Positions 8,852 through 17,635 of a stretch of 64,000 nucleotides of DNA are shown here, piece by piece. Source of the DNA: GCA-002282575 sp964519885 (GTDB lineage: Bacteria; Pseudomonadota; Gammaproteobacteria; Thiomicrospirales; Thiomicrospiraceae); NCBI GenBank assembly GCA_964519885.1, contig CAZFLX010000004.1:1-64000 (forward strand). Direction: 5' to 3'. Positions within the stretch are counted from its first letter, which is position 1. Each line of letters starts with the position of its first letter. The notes below the pieces were generated by a model. It was not told the DNA's origin. It saw nothing but the letters and a program-made list of their open reading frames with translations, and did not search any database. The translations under genes and the position numbers were made by a program.

Positions 8852-9280
8852 ATGAAAACTTTTGTTGCCAAGCCACTCGAAGTGAAACGCGATTGGTATG
8901 TGGTTGATGCTGAAGGTAAAACTCTAGGTCGTTTGGCTGCGGAAATCGCGAGTCGTTTACGCGGTAAGCACAAGCCTATTTACACCCCTCACGTTGACTG
9001 TGGTGATTATATTATTGTCATTAACGCTGAAAAAATCGGTGTTACTGGCGCTAAACGTACTGACAAAATGTACTATCGTGTTACCGGTTATGTGGGTAAC
9101 ATGAAATCTGCGTCATTTGAAAAAATGATTGAGCGTTCGCCTGAGCGTGTGCTTGAAATCGCGGTGAAAGGTATGTTGCCAAAAGGTCCGTTAGGTCGTG
9201 ATATGTACCGTAAATTGAAAGTATTTGCGGGTAGTTCACATCCACATGCTGCACAGCAGCCTATTGCGCTAGATCTGTAA
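8852..9280 (+). CDS. rplM: 50S ribosomal protein L13
   Basis: A 142-residue protein, the same length as E. coli L13 and alignable along its whole length: MKTF.AKP..VKRDWYVVDA at the start, TPHVDCGDYI, then the family signature in VKGMLPKGPLGRDMYRKLKV. L13 is an early assembly protein of the large ribosomal subunit. The start has a GAAAGGA ribosome site. It is followed after 13 bp by rpsI, the standard bacterial pairing. Confidence 0.97.
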   Translation: MKTFVAKPLEVKRDWYVVDAEGKTLGRLAAEIASRLRGKHKPIYTPHVDCGDYIIVINAEKIGVTGAKRTDKMYYRVTGYVGNMKSASFEKMIERSPERVLEIAVKGMLPKGPLGRDMYRKLKVFAGSSHPHAAQQPIALDL

Positions 9281-9293
9281 GGAGTTGAAGATT

Positions 9294-9686
9294 ATGGCTA
9301 TTGAACAGTACTTAGGTACGGGTCGTCGTAAGAGCTCAACTGCACGCGTTTTCTTGCGTCAGGGCTCTGGCAAAATTGTGATTAACGGTCGTTCATTAGA
9401 ACAACATTTCCCACGTGAAACTGACCACATGATCGTTCGTCAACCATTAGAAGTGACTGCAGCTGCAGATCGTTTTGATGTGATTGTCAACGTTGTGGGT
9501 GGTGGTACAACCGGTCAAGCGGGTGCTATCCGTCACGGTCTAGCGCGTGCGTTAGTGGCGTTCAATGAAGAAAATCGTTCTTTGTTACGTGCTAAAGGCT
9601 TGTTAACGCGTGATGCGCGTGAAGTCGAACGTAAAAAAGTCGGTTTGCACGGTGCACGTCGTCGTCCTCAGTTCTCGAAACGTTAA
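9294..9686 (+). CDS. rpsI: 30S ribosomal protein S9
   Basis: With the ATG at 9294 (MAIEQYLGTGRRKSSTARVF) the protein has 130 residues, as in E. coli; GGAG nine bases before supports this start over an ATG three codons earlier. The Gly-rich GGGTTGQAGAIRHGLARAL signature and the basic C-terminus ending in SKR, which reaches the P-site tRNA in the ribosome, are both present. Last gene of the rplM operon, followed by a strong terminator. Confidence 0.97.
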   Translation: MAIEQYLGTGRRKSSTARVFLRQGSGKIVINGRSLEQHFPRETDHMIVRQPLEVTAAADRFDVIVNVVGGGTTGQAGAIRHGLARALVAFNEENRSLLRAKGLLTRDAREVERKKVGLHGARRRPQFSKR

Positions 9687-9703
9687 TTCGTTATCGAAGA
9701 CAG

Positions 9704-9732
9704 AAAAAACCCGCCAGTTTGGCGGGTTTTTT
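9704..9732. terminator. Bidirectional terminator after rpsI
   Basis: AACCCGCC / GGCGGGTT hairpin with 5-nt loop, flanked by A6 on the left and T7 on the right, so it can stop rpsI transcription and also that of the opposing gene that ends at 9754. Confidence 0.92.
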
Positions 9733-9753
9733 TATGTGTTGATTTTTGATAAC

Positions 9754-11133
9754 CTATTGAGCGGTTGTGTTCGCGTCTTGCCATTGTTGTTCAAAGTCAG
9801 TTAATGATGCTTTGATGTGATTGAGTAAACGTTGGATATCAACTCGAGTAAATTCAGCATGAACCATCTCCAGTAGCATGTCATCATCGTATATCAGTTG
9901 TGTATAATGAAAAACGTTCGTTAAAAACTGAATGATTTCAGTCAGTTCTAGTTGTTCACTGGTTGCGATAACAGCATCATGAACTTTGCAGTCTTCTGCA
10001 TCGTCAAACAGAAACACATTTATTAGCCAATGGAGTCGCTCACGAGGTGACTCCAGTAGAAAGCGGACGAAATGAATGATAATGGTGATAAATTGAGCGC
10101 GACCTTCATCACTATGAAATAGCGCTTCATAGCTTTGCTTGCCATCGATAGGGTTATTAATGATTAAATCAAAGATGGTGGTGGCATGTTTGATGAAATA
10201 GTTAGACACAGCGGCCTTAATGCCATGACACAGGGTGATCGCCATTTCTCTTTCAATATCCGACAAATTACCCGACTCTTTCGCTATGGCTAGGGTAAAG
10301 TGATGCAACCTGAGGCGATTAAAATGATCATCACGTCGGTCGCCGACTAAGGTTAAGCCGCCATGGCTGGCAAAGGCATAGCCTGTGCCGCGGATGGCTT
10401 TAATGGGAAGCGGGGTCGTATCGACTGTTGACCAGCGTTTGCGTAAGCGACTGATCATGGTATTGAGAGCGCCATCGTAACCATGTCCGTCTTTCAAACG
10501 AACACTCTTTAGATAATGGGCAATGGTGCTACGAGAGGCTTCTTGATCTGAAAAGGCTAAAAACTCGAGAAAGGCAAATTCAGTACCCGTCAGTTTCAGT
10601 TGCTTGCCATTGGGGCTAATCAATAAAGAATCGATTTTAATCAAGCGCCATATATCGCTTCTGTTTGTTTGTGATTGTTCTGCAACAGTCACCTGCTCAC
10701 AAATTGCCGTCACGCGGTTATGAAATCGTTTCACCACAGCAAGCAGTTCATTAATGTGAACCGGTTTTACCAGAAACACATCAGCACCAGAGTTATAGGC
10801 CAGTTCACGTTCTACAGGTTTATCGAGCGAGCTGACGACAACGATGGGAATGAGTTTATCTTGTTCGCGCACTTGGTGTAGTACGCCAAAGCCTGTACCA
10901 TCGGGAAGTCGCATGTCAATGACCAATAAATCAGGTTTTTCAAACGCCAACTGTTCCCAAAAGCTTTCGATAGTGCCAGCAACATGCACCTTATAGCCTA
11001 ATTGGCTTAAATGATAAGACAAAATACGCTGATAAACGCTATCGTCTTCCAGAATGAGGATGCTAAATGCCTGATTCTTGGGGTTGTGGCAACTATGTAA
11101 AACACCAAATGGTATGATTGCATTATCTGTCAT
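9754..11133 (-). CDS. OmpR-type response regulator with an extra C-terminal domain
   Basis: 459 residues in three parts. Residues 24-135 are a receiver domain with acidic pair D30/D31, phosphoacceptor D73 (DLLVIDMRLPDG), S101 and K123. Residues about 163-255 are an OmpR-type winged helix (LTGTEFAFLEFLA, then IRGTGYAFA at its end). The last 200 residues are an all-helical region I do not recognise. It resembles the C-terminal half of the protein encoded at 11555-12373: over a 41-residue ungapped stretch the two share 14 identities, including G..SY.A..HS and a later FL...P..R..WLI pattern. Standard OmpR regulators end after the winged helix. No histidine kinase is directly adjacent. It probably binds DNA; see the 24-bp elements at 11265 and 12441. 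Confidence 0.8.
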   Translation of the reverse strand: MTDNAIIPFGVLHSCHNPKNQAFSILILEDDSVYQRILSYHLSQLGYKVHVAGTIESFWEQLAFEKPDLLVIDMRLPDGTGFGVLHQVREQDKLIPIVVVSSLDKPVERELAYNSGADVFLVKPVHINELLAVVKRFHNRVTAICEQVTVAEQSQTNRSDIWRLIKIDSLLISPNGKQLKLTGTEFAFLEFLAFSDQEASRSTIAHYLKSVRLKDGHGYDGALNTMISRLRKRWSTVDTTPLPIKAIRGTGYAFASHGGLTLVGDRRDDHFNRLRLHHFTLAIAKESGNLSDIEREMAITLCHGIKAAVSNYFIKHATTIFDLIINNPIDGKQSYEALFHSDEGRAQFITIIIHFVRFLLESPRERLHWLINVFLFDDAEDCKVHDAVIATSEQLELTEIIQFLTNVFHYTQLIYDDDMLLEMVHAEFTRVDIQRLLNHIKASLTDFEQQWQDANTTAQ

Positions 11134-11227
11134 GGTTTTGATTTGCCTTGGTCATTAGCTATGGCCATATGAAGGCTATATAAGCCTGTCCGTCATTGCC
11201 AATTCATTTTGCTATATAGACACTCTA

Positions 11228-11233
11228 ATTATA
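11228..11233 (-). promoter_or_regulatory. Possible -10 box of the response-regulator gene
   Basis: A perfect TATAAT on the minus strand, about 95 bp before the start codon. The expected -35 position reads CAAAAC, a poor match, so the promoter may need an activator. The GGTAACAA core of the 24-bp element lies about 35-42 bp upstream of this box. Confidence 0.45.
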
Positions 11234-11264
11234 ACATACTGAAAAGAGGTGTTTTGCGGTAAAA

Positions 11265-11288
11265 ATATTGTTACCATTTATTACATTA
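11265..11288. promoter_or_regulatory. 24-bp element A, shared with 12441-12464
   Basis: Matches the element at 12441-12464 at 20 of 24 positions, with common core TTGTTACC followed by TTTATT and CAT. It lies upstream of the response-regulator gene in the same orientation relative to that gene as its twin has to the partner gene. Candidate binding site, probably for the regulator itself (inference). Confidence 0.5.
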
Positions 11289-11479
11289 AGTGATGTTATT
11301 TAGTATTTGTCTGACCGAAGCTGATTCAGCTTACGTAATCTTTTGTGGTTTGGTTGAAGTAGTTTTTTTGATTCTTATGATTTTTATCTATCTAAAAGAT
11401 GATCTAGTCGTATTTTTGAAACCTAAAAAGTCGAGCAAAGTACTAATGCCGGATAAAAAAATTCAGTTAAATTTTATTC

Positions 11480-11496
11480 TGTTACAAATTGTTACA
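11480..11496. repeat. 10-bp-phased TGTTACA direct repeat
   Basis: TGTTACA occurs at 11480 and again at 11490. Tandem half-sites one helical turn apart are the usual target form of OmpR-type regulators, and the core resembles the TTGTTACC core of the two 24-bp elements. Confidence 0.4.
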
Positions 11497-11554
11497 CGCT
11501 GTCGTTTTGGTATTAAGGGTTTGGCTTTGCCTCTCGTATGGTTGTTTCAGCCGA

Positions 11555-12373
11555 TTATTGTTTCGGTGGATATTCCAACAAGGCTATCTCATGCAATAAG
11601 TTATTCAGCAGGTGGATAGGCTCAAGATTGAGTTGTGGGTATTTTTCGGCGATATAGGCGGACATATCATGTTGAATAATGTACTGTCTTAATTGCTGGT
11701 AGATGGCAGTGAATATGGCGACCACTTCAGAGCGAGACGGGGCTTGTATCGGTTGAATGTGATGCAAAATGACACCTTGTTCAACACGACTTGTTGGCGT
11801 TGATTTCATGGATTGAATCAGCCAGTTAATGCGTTGATTGGGTTTTCCCTGTAAAAATACCGCTAATTGGAACATAATCAGCAAATAAAACGACATGGCT
11901 TTGTTGCTGTGCATAAATGCCGAATAGCTGAAGGTTCCCTGGCTTTTTAAAGTTTCAATCCAATGATCACAGACACATTGGGCTTCTTGAAAGCGGTACT
12001 GACCTACGGCAATTTCAATGGAGGTGATGAAGGTTAACAGCCATTGACGCATGGTGTCTTGATTTTTGTTTAGTGTTGCGTTTTTGCATGCCATCATCAA
12101 CTGGTTTAGCATAAAGCGCTTAAAGTGCTGACTGCGTAAGTCTAACGGGAAGCCTTGGTCTGGCGAATGCTGGCAACCGGCTGCTTCAGCGGTTTCTAAC
12201 AGTAGGTTGGCATTTTGCGTCATTTCGCGCGCAAGGCGCACTCGGTCTGCCTCAGTAACTGGCTGTTGACGATTCATTTCGGCTAAGCGTTTAAAAAAAA
12301 CGACGAAAAGCTGTTCAGTATAGCGTTGCAGTACGGCCAGTTTATCACTGGTCTCAGCATCCATGTCGGTCAT
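11555..12373 (-). CDS. Helical protein sharing the C-terminal domain of the neighbouring regulator
   Basis: A 272-residue, soluble, mostly helical protein with no signal peptide or membrane segment. I do not recognise the family. Residues from about 140 to the end resemble the C-terminal domain of the response regulator at 9754-11133, clearest over the stretch G..SY.A..HS ... FL...P..R..WLI, which aligns without gaps. The shared domain in one DNA-binding protein and one stand-alone protein suggests that the two interact or sense the same signal, which is inference. The ATG at 12373 has AGGAC seven bases upstream. Both genes point leftward, 421 bp apart. The N-terminal 130 residues have no visible motif. 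Confidence 0.6.
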   Translation of the reverse strand: MTDMDAETSDKLAVLQRYTEQLFVVFFKRLAEMNRQQPVTEADRVRLAREMTQNANLLLETAEAAGCQHSPDQGFPLDLRSQHFKRFMLNQLMMACKNATLNKNQDTMRQWLLTFITSIEIAVGQYRFQEAQCVCDHWIETLKSQGTFSYSAFMHSNKAMSFYLLIMFQLAVFLQGKPNQRINWLIQSMKSTPTSRVEQGVILHHIQPIQAPSRSEVVAIFTAIYQQLRQYIIQHDMSAYIAEKYPQLNLEPIHLLNNLLHEIALLEYPPKQ

Positions 12374-12440
12374 TTTTTTGTCCTAGTTGATGGTTAGACA
12401 AATATGCTAGCCGAATGGACGAAAAAATACATTAGTCTTT

Positions 12441-12464
12441 ATTTTGTTACCTTTTATTTCATAA
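12441..12464. promoter_or_regulatory. 24-bp element B, shared with 11265-11288
   Basis: Same core TTGTTACC plus TTTATT and CAT as element A, 20 of 24 positions identical, about 70 bp upstream of the start of the partner gene. Its presence before both genes that share a domain argues for common control. Confidence 0.5.
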
Positions 12465-12641
12465 ATACCCTTATAGGCTATGCCCATTTTTACGCTATCA
12501 GTAAGCAAAGCTGGCTTATTCTGTGTCGTTTAGGATAAAAAACTTCAATAGGCATGGCGGGGTTTGGTCTGTTTTTTCTGAATTAACTGCACGGTTCTAG
12601 TCATTGTCTGTATTGGCAGTAGCGAGGTCATTTTAGGCAAT

Positions 12642-12670
12642 AAAAAAACCCAAGCGGTAAGCTTGGGTTT
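12642..12670 (-). terminator. Terminator of the YdcH-type gene
   Basis: Perfect 10-bp stem AAACCCAAGC / GCTTGGGTTT with a 5-nt loop and a run of T on the minus strand. Confidence 0.88.
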
Positions 12671-12691
12671 TATCAGCATGGCACAACGCAG

Positions 12692-12934
12692 TTAGGCTGC
12701 TTTGAGCATGGTGTAAAGTTCATCTTTAAGCGCTAGACGTTGCTTTTTCAGATTCTCTAAATCGGCATCACCTGCGTTTTCAACCCCTTCTTCAATGCGA
12801 AGAATTTCACGATCTAAGGCATTGTAAGCGTCAAATTGCTTAGCAAAATGCGCATCATTCATTTTTAAAGTGTGAATGACGTCTTTGAATTCTGGAAACT
12901 CATTCGCAAGTGATGGGTGGTTTTCAACGATCAT
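12692..12934 (-). CDS. YdcH-family (DUF465) small protein
   Basis: An 80-residue coiled-coil-like protein. It fits the YdcH/SlyX-like DUF465 pattern: HPSLANEFPEF near the start, LK.ND.HF in the middle and LKKQRLALKDELYTML at the end. The function of the family is not established; members are small cytoplasmic helical proteins. It lies just downstream of the large hybrid kinase in the same direction with a 63-bp gap, and has its own terminator. Nothing shows a link to signalling. Confidence 0.85.
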   Translation of the reverse strand: MIVENHPSLANEFPEFKDVIHTLKMNDAHFAKQFDAYNALDREILRIEEGVENAGDADLENLKKQRLALKDELYTMLKAA

Positions 12935-12997
12935 AATAACTCCTCATGTTAAGTTTTTAAGTATAGCTGATTGATGATTAAATGAACTTAATCGAAA

Positions 12998-15900
12998 TTA
13001 AGAATTGCGTTCATGCTTGGTTTTAAAGTCTGTCAATTGAGTCAAGGCTGCCTCGAAATCATAATTGGCCAGTTTGCGTTGCATGGCTGTAAGGGTTTGT
13101 GTTTCTTGCTGTGTGATGAGCGGTTCGGCAAGAAGTGCTTCAATAAGCGTTAAGGCATCGCTGTCTTGATCGTCTAATAATTCACTCAAGTTTGCAAATT
13201 CAGCGATTAATCGGCTTGGCGTGGCATCTTTTAGCATGCCTTCTGGTACGACTTGATTGCTGGGTTGGCTAGTGGGTGTGGTTAGCATGTCGGCGAGTGA
13301 AGCTTTTAGGTCGTTGACTAAGGGTGTTAATGCCTGTTCGACGGCTTGTAACTGAGCAGTGATGGCTTCTTGATTGATGGGGTTAAGGCAAGCTTGCTCT
13401 AAGGCTTTCGCTTGTTGATGAAGCTGTTCCGCTCCGATATTGGCTGCAAGGCCTTTGAGTGTGTGGGCGAGACGTTCCAAGTGCTGTGCGTCGTCGGGCT
13501 GAGCCATGGCAGCTTGGAATTGAGTGATAAAGTCGGCTTGTGATTCGACAAATTTAGACAATAGCTTTTGGTAGAAATCCGGCTTGTTCAGGCTATGGCT
13601 TAGCCCCAAGGCTTCGTTCAGGTGTGCAGAATAGTCTTGTGTTGACTGCTTCGTTGGTGGCGTGAGTGCCTGAGCATGAGTGATACTCGGCGTAAGGTCT
13701 GCAGAAGCTGGGCAAGGACACAACCAGCGTTCTAGCGTTGCATATAAGGCTGCAATGTTAATGGGTTTGGCTATGTGATCATTCATTCCAGCGGCTAGGG
13801 CGCGCTCTTTATCGCCACTCATGGCATTGGCGGTCATGGCTAAAATGGGTAGCTGTTGCCACTGGGGTTGTTGTCGAATGCGTTGGCTGGCGGTGTAACC
13901 ATCCATGATGGGCATTTGTATGTCCATCAATACTAAATCGAATGCGTCTGGATGTTGGGTAAGTTGGTCGAGGGCTTCTTGTCCGTTGTTAGCGAGGCTA
14001 ACGCGCACTCCAGCATCTTGCAGAATTTCAGTGGCAATTTCTTGATTCAGTTCGTTGTCTTCAACCAATAAAATACGTTTACCTTGAAAAATTTGTCGGC
14101 TTTGGTTGCTCAGATGTTGATCGGCCTGTTTAACGTCTATCTGATTGCCTAAAATGGGGTTTAGGCTGTCGAGTAAACTGGATACGGTCACAGGCTTGTT
14201 AATCATGCCCTTAATGAGTGGGTAGTTGGCAATGATTTCAGTCATTTCCTCGCGCCCATAGGCAGTTACCATAATAATGGTGGGGTAGTGTTCGAGCTGG
14301 AGTTGCTGAATGGCTTGGCTGGTTTCGAGTCCATCTTTTTCGGGCATTTTCCAATCCATTAACACCAGATCGTAGGATTGGTTGCTGATTTTCTCTAATG
14401 CGCAGTCACCACTGTCGCAAACCTCTGCTTGCATGCCCAGTTGACGCACAATATCGGCCAAAATTTCGCGTGCGCTGGCGTTGTCATCGACAATTAGGGT
14501 GCTCAGGTTGTTGAGTTGACCGTCGATAATGATGCGCTTGGCGCTAGGATTGGCTTGTTTTTGTAGCACAGCGGTGAAGCTAAAGGTGCTACCTTGGTTG
14601 GGTTGGCTTTCTACCCAAATGTGACCTTGCATCATGTCAACAAGGTGTTTACAGATCACTAATCCTAGCCCTGTTCCACCATATTGTCGGGTCGTTGAGG
14701 TGTCTGCCTGACTAAAGGCTTTGAATAAGCGTTCTTGCTGTTCGGCGGTCATACCAATGCCGCTGTCTTTCACAGCAAAAGTGAGTGATACTTGGTCTTC
14801 GGTTTCTTCCTTAACCTGAATATCTACAATGACTTCACCGTGATGGGTAAATTTTACAGCATTACTACCCAGGTTAAGCAAAATTTGACCTAACCGTAAG
14901 GGATCGCCAATGAGTGCGTTGGGTAAGTCTGGGGCGCTTGAAAATAACAGTTCAATGCCTTTTTCTTCGGCTTGTAAACCAATGCTGTTAGCCAGATTCT
15001 CTAGCACTTCGTCTAGGTAGAAGGGGGTGTGTTCCATCACCATTTTACCGGCTTCAATTTTTGAGAAGTCGAGAATGTCGTTGATGATGCCTAACAAGGA
15101 TTCTGCTGAGCGATGGACTTTTTCGATGTAATTGTGTTGTTTGGGGGTGAGTTCTGTTTTGAGGGCTAAATAGCTCATGCCAATGATGGCGTTCATTGGG
15201 GTGCGAATTTCGTGGCTCATGTTGGCGAGGAAGTCGGATTTGGCTTTGGTGGCTTGTTCGGCGGTTTGGCGAGCTTCTTCGAGGACCAAACGCGATTGAA
15301 TGCGTTCTTCGGCATCGTGCCAAATACTTAACATTAACGGCTGCTGGTTGACGGTCATCGGGAGCAGGGTCACTTCTTGCCAATATTCAGAGCCGTCGAT
15401 ACGCTGACGTCGCCACTCGAAATGCACTTCTCCTAATTCTTGAGCTTGTTTTAAGTAGTGTTGAGCCAACTCAGCTGAATCTTCACCTTGGGGTTGTTGC
15501 TTGGGTGTGAAGGCTAAAGGCGTTTTGCCAATCAGTTCAGCTGGGTCTGTTACGCCGACCATTTCGGCTGCTTTTAGGTTGGCATCAATGATATTAAAGG
15601 CTTGATCGAGCCACAGATAGCCTTCATTACTATTGTGCCATAGCGCATTGATTTTGGCTTGAGCTTCTAAGCGCTCGCTGATGTCGCGCAAGCCTGCTAC
15701 GGCCATCAGCCCCGTTTCTGACTCGACCGGGCTTAAGCTGATTTCTACCGGAAACTCTTTTCCAGATTTGCTCAGTGCATAAAGTTCTAGTCCACGATTT
15801 AACATACGTGGTTGTGGGTCTTTAATAAAGGTTTGAAAGTGGGCAGGATGACCATGGCGGTAACGTTGAGGTATTAATACCTCGATAGGTTCACCGATAA

Positions 15901-17635
15901 GTTCTTCGCGTTGATAACCAAATAGGCGTTCACTTTGTTGATTAATCATGGTGATTTTGCCATGCTCATCGGCAATAATCATCGCATCGGGCGCTGAATC
16001 GAGTAGGTCGCGCATTTTTTGTTCTTGGCGTTGATGCTCGGTGACATCGTTGATAATGCAGCAATAATAATCTTGTAACGAACGTTGATCGCCCACTTGC
16101 ATAAACTGCAGTTGCATCACAAAGTGACTTTGAAGGTATTGGTAACTGGTTTGTGCTTGGCTTTGATGTTCGGCATCGAGTTGGTGCTGTAATTGCAGAT
16201 AGTGTTCGGCTACTGAATCGGCTAAGATTTCGGTAATCGGTTTGCCAATCAGTGTCTTAGGCGACTGGTTGAGTTGCGTTGCGGCTTGTTGATTAATCAG
16301 TTGAACGCTTTGTTGATTATCGATAAGCAGTACTTGAATGGGTAATTGGTCAATGACATTTTGAATGAGTCGTTTAGAATTGCTGAGTTGTTCAAAGCTG
16401 GTTTGTTTTTCTTCATTCATGCAAGCCACTTCTAAGGCGACACTGATGCTTTCTGCCGCAGTTAGCAGCCATTCCTCGGTTTGTTTATCAAGCGGGTTAA
16501 GACAGAAAAGTTCAATGACCCCTTGTGCTTTTTGGTCATAATACATCGGAATGTGGATGACTTCCTGCGGTGTTAGCCCCAGTAAGCCGGTTAATATTTT
16601 CGGGGTTTGATTATCTGCTGGCAGTTTGTGACGCAGTAGGCGATGAGATGCGATGGCTGTTGCTAACAGGCCTTGATCAATCGGTAAGCAAACAGGGTGG
16701 TCGTCTGGGTAGCCTTGTTGAGCAAGACGCTCAAAACAATGACGTTGGCGGTCGATATGGTAAATCGCCATCATCGGTGCATCGAGGTGCTGATTGAATA
16801 GGTTAAGCGCGATGTTGGCGGTATCCGTTAGGCTGTGAGTGGATTTGAGTGCTGAGTTGAGTTGCGAAAGAATCGATTCGGTAAGGACGCGCTGTTCAAT
16901 CGATTCATAGAGTGCTTCTAGGTCTTGTGTGCGTGTTTTGACATTCTGTTCAAGATTTTGATTGGATAGGTAGAGTGCTTGCTGAACATCGGTTAAGTTA
17001 CTGAGGATTTTGCGTGCACGCAAACCAAAACCTATGCCGCTAATTAACAAAGCTAGGGCGCTAACCAGCATGAATAAGGTGGATAACCAGTAGATGTTTT
17101 CTAAACGATTGACCTTGTGATAATTGTCGTTGCGTAGGTTGGCAACTAGCTGATTGAGGTGATGTTCGTAGTGCTGTTTGAGTTGGGTGTAGCCTGCACT
17201 AACCAAGGTTTCTTTTAACGAACCCCAGGCGTTCTGGTGCATGAGTTCGATAATGCTTGATTCAAATGCCATGACTTGTTCAGCTAATTGCAGTTGTTCA
17301 TTAATAGTTGGGATCAGTTCTGTCGGTGCTTGGGTAGCGAGTTCGCTTAGACTGTGATTGAGACGGGTTTGGTATTCTTGATAAACGCCTTTATCTAGCG
17401 TGCGATTTTCGGCAATGGCAATTTGAATCATGCCTGCGGTTTGATGCAGTGTGTGTAAGGCTTGTTCGGTTTCTGTTTGAACCTTGATGGTGTGTTTTTG
17501 TACTTTTTCCAATTGAAACAAGGCGTATTGGCTAAACACAAACAAAATAACAAAAATGACAGCCGAAAGATAAAGCTGACTTAAGCTAATACTGGGTTGT
17601 TGGTTGGATTGGGCAGCTTCATCAGCATTATGCAT
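12998..17635 (-). CDS. Large hybrid sensor histidine kinase with two receivers and HPt
   Basis: About 1545 residues. In order: membrane helix (near 17-38), helical periplasmic segment, second membrane helix (ENIYWLSTLFMLVSALALLI), coiled coil, GAF-like domain, at least three PAS domains (DSAPDAMIIADEHGKITMIN marks one), HisKA with phospho-His in FLANMSHEIRTPMNAIIG, HATPase with GGTGLGLVICKHLV, receiver 1 (VLMDWKMPEKDG), receiver 2 (VLMDIQMPIMDG, then the IAKPI lysine), and HPt (LAHTLKGLAANIGA). It can carry a complete BarA/ArcB-type phosphorelay. I choose the ATG at 17635: AGGA precedes it, and it overlaps the stop of the upstream HD-GYP gene by 8 bases. The two are therefore coupled, so the HD-GYP regulator is a likely target. 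Confidence 0.88.
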   Translation of the reverse strand: MHNADEAAQSNQQPSISLSQLYLSAVIFVILFVFSQYALFQLEKVQKHTIKVQTETEQALHTLHQTAGMIQIAIAENRTLDKGVYQEYQTRLNHSLSELATQAPTELIPTINEQLQLAEQVMAFESSIIELMHQNAWGSLKETLVSAGYTQLKQHYEHHLNQLVANLRNDNYHKVNRLENIYWLSTLFMLVSALALLISGIGFGLRARKILSNLTDVQQALYLSNQNLEQNVKTRTQDLEALYESIEQRVLTESILSQLNSALKSTHSLTDTANIALNLFNQHLDAPMMAIYHIDRQRHCFERLAQQGYPDDHPVCLPIDQGLLATAIASHRLLRHKLPADNQTPKILTGLLGLTPQEVIHIPMYYDQKAQGVIELFCLNPLDKQTEEWLLTAAESISVALEVACMNEEKQTSFEQLSNSKRLIQNVIDQLPIQVLLIDNQQSVQLINQQAATQLNQSPKTLIGKPITEILADSVAEHYLQLQHQLDAEHQSQAQTSYQYLQSHFVMQLQFMQVGDQRSLQDYYCCIINDVTEHQRQEQKMRDLLDSAPDAMIIADEHGKITMINQQSERLFGYQREELIGEPIEVLIPQRYRHGHPAHFQTFIKDPQPRMLNRGLELYALSKSGKEFPVEISLSPVESETGLMAVAGLRDISERLEAQAKINALWHNSNEGYLWLDQAFNIIDANLKAAEMVGVTDPAELIGKTPLAFTPKQQPQGEDSAELAQHYLKQAQELGEVHFEWRRQRIDGSEYWQEVTLLPMTVNQQPLMLSIWHDAEERIQSRLVLEEARQTAEQATKAKSDFLANMSHEIRTPMNAIIGMSYLALKTELTPKQHNYIEKVHRSAESLLGIINDILDFSKIEAGKMVMEHTPFYLDEVLENLANSIGLQAEEKGIELLFSSAPDLPNALIGDPLRLGQILLNLGSNAVKFTHHGEVIVDIQVKEETEDQVSLTFAVKDSGIGMTAEQQERLFKAFSQADTSTTRQYGGTGLGLVICKHLVDMMQGHIWVESQPNQGSTFSFTAVLQKQANPSAKRIIIDGQLNNLSTLIVDDNASAREILADIVRQLGMQAEVCDSGDCALEKISNQSYDLVLMDWKMPEKDGLETSQAIQQLQLEHYPTIIMVTAYGREEMTEIIANYPLIKGMINKPVTVSSLLDSLNPILGNQIDVKQADQHLSNQSRQIFQGKRILLVEDNELNQEIATEILQDAGVRVSLANNGQEALDQLTQHPDAFDLVLMDIQMPIMDGYTASQRIRQQPQWQQLPILAMTANAMSGDKERALAAGMNDHIAKPINIAALYATLERWLCPCPASADLTPSITHAQALTPPTKQSTQDYSAHLNEALGLSHSLNKPDFYQKLLSKFVESQADFITQFQAAMAQPDDAQHLERLAHTLKGLAANIGAEQLHQQAKALEQACLNPINQEAITAQLQAVEQALTPLVNDLKASLADMLTTPTSQPSNQVVPEGMLKDATPSRLIAEFANLSELLDDQDSDALTLIEALLAEPLITQQETQTLTAMQRKLANYDFEAALTQLTDFKTKHERNS

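Larger units (their letters stand above)
11134..11554. other. Regulatory gap between the response regulator and its partner gene
   Basis: About 420 AT-rich bases. I see a TATAAT on the minus strand, a 24-bp element shared with the region upstream of the next gene, and a 10-bp-phased TGTTACA direct repeat. A 109-codon plus-strand frame (11290-11619) overlaps the end of the neighbouring gene and has no family features, so I do not call it. Confidence 0.5.
12374..12691. other. Gap upstream of the partner gene
   Basis: About 318 bp. It holds the second 24-bp element (12441-12464) and the terminator of the YdcH-type gene (12642-12670). I see no further coding frame or RNA gene. Confidence 0.5.

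Noticed and set aside
11290..11619. A 109-codon plus-strand frame in the regulatory gap
   Set aside because: It overlaps the end of a well-supported minus-strand gene, has a low-complexity hydrophobic start, no ribosome site and no family motif.
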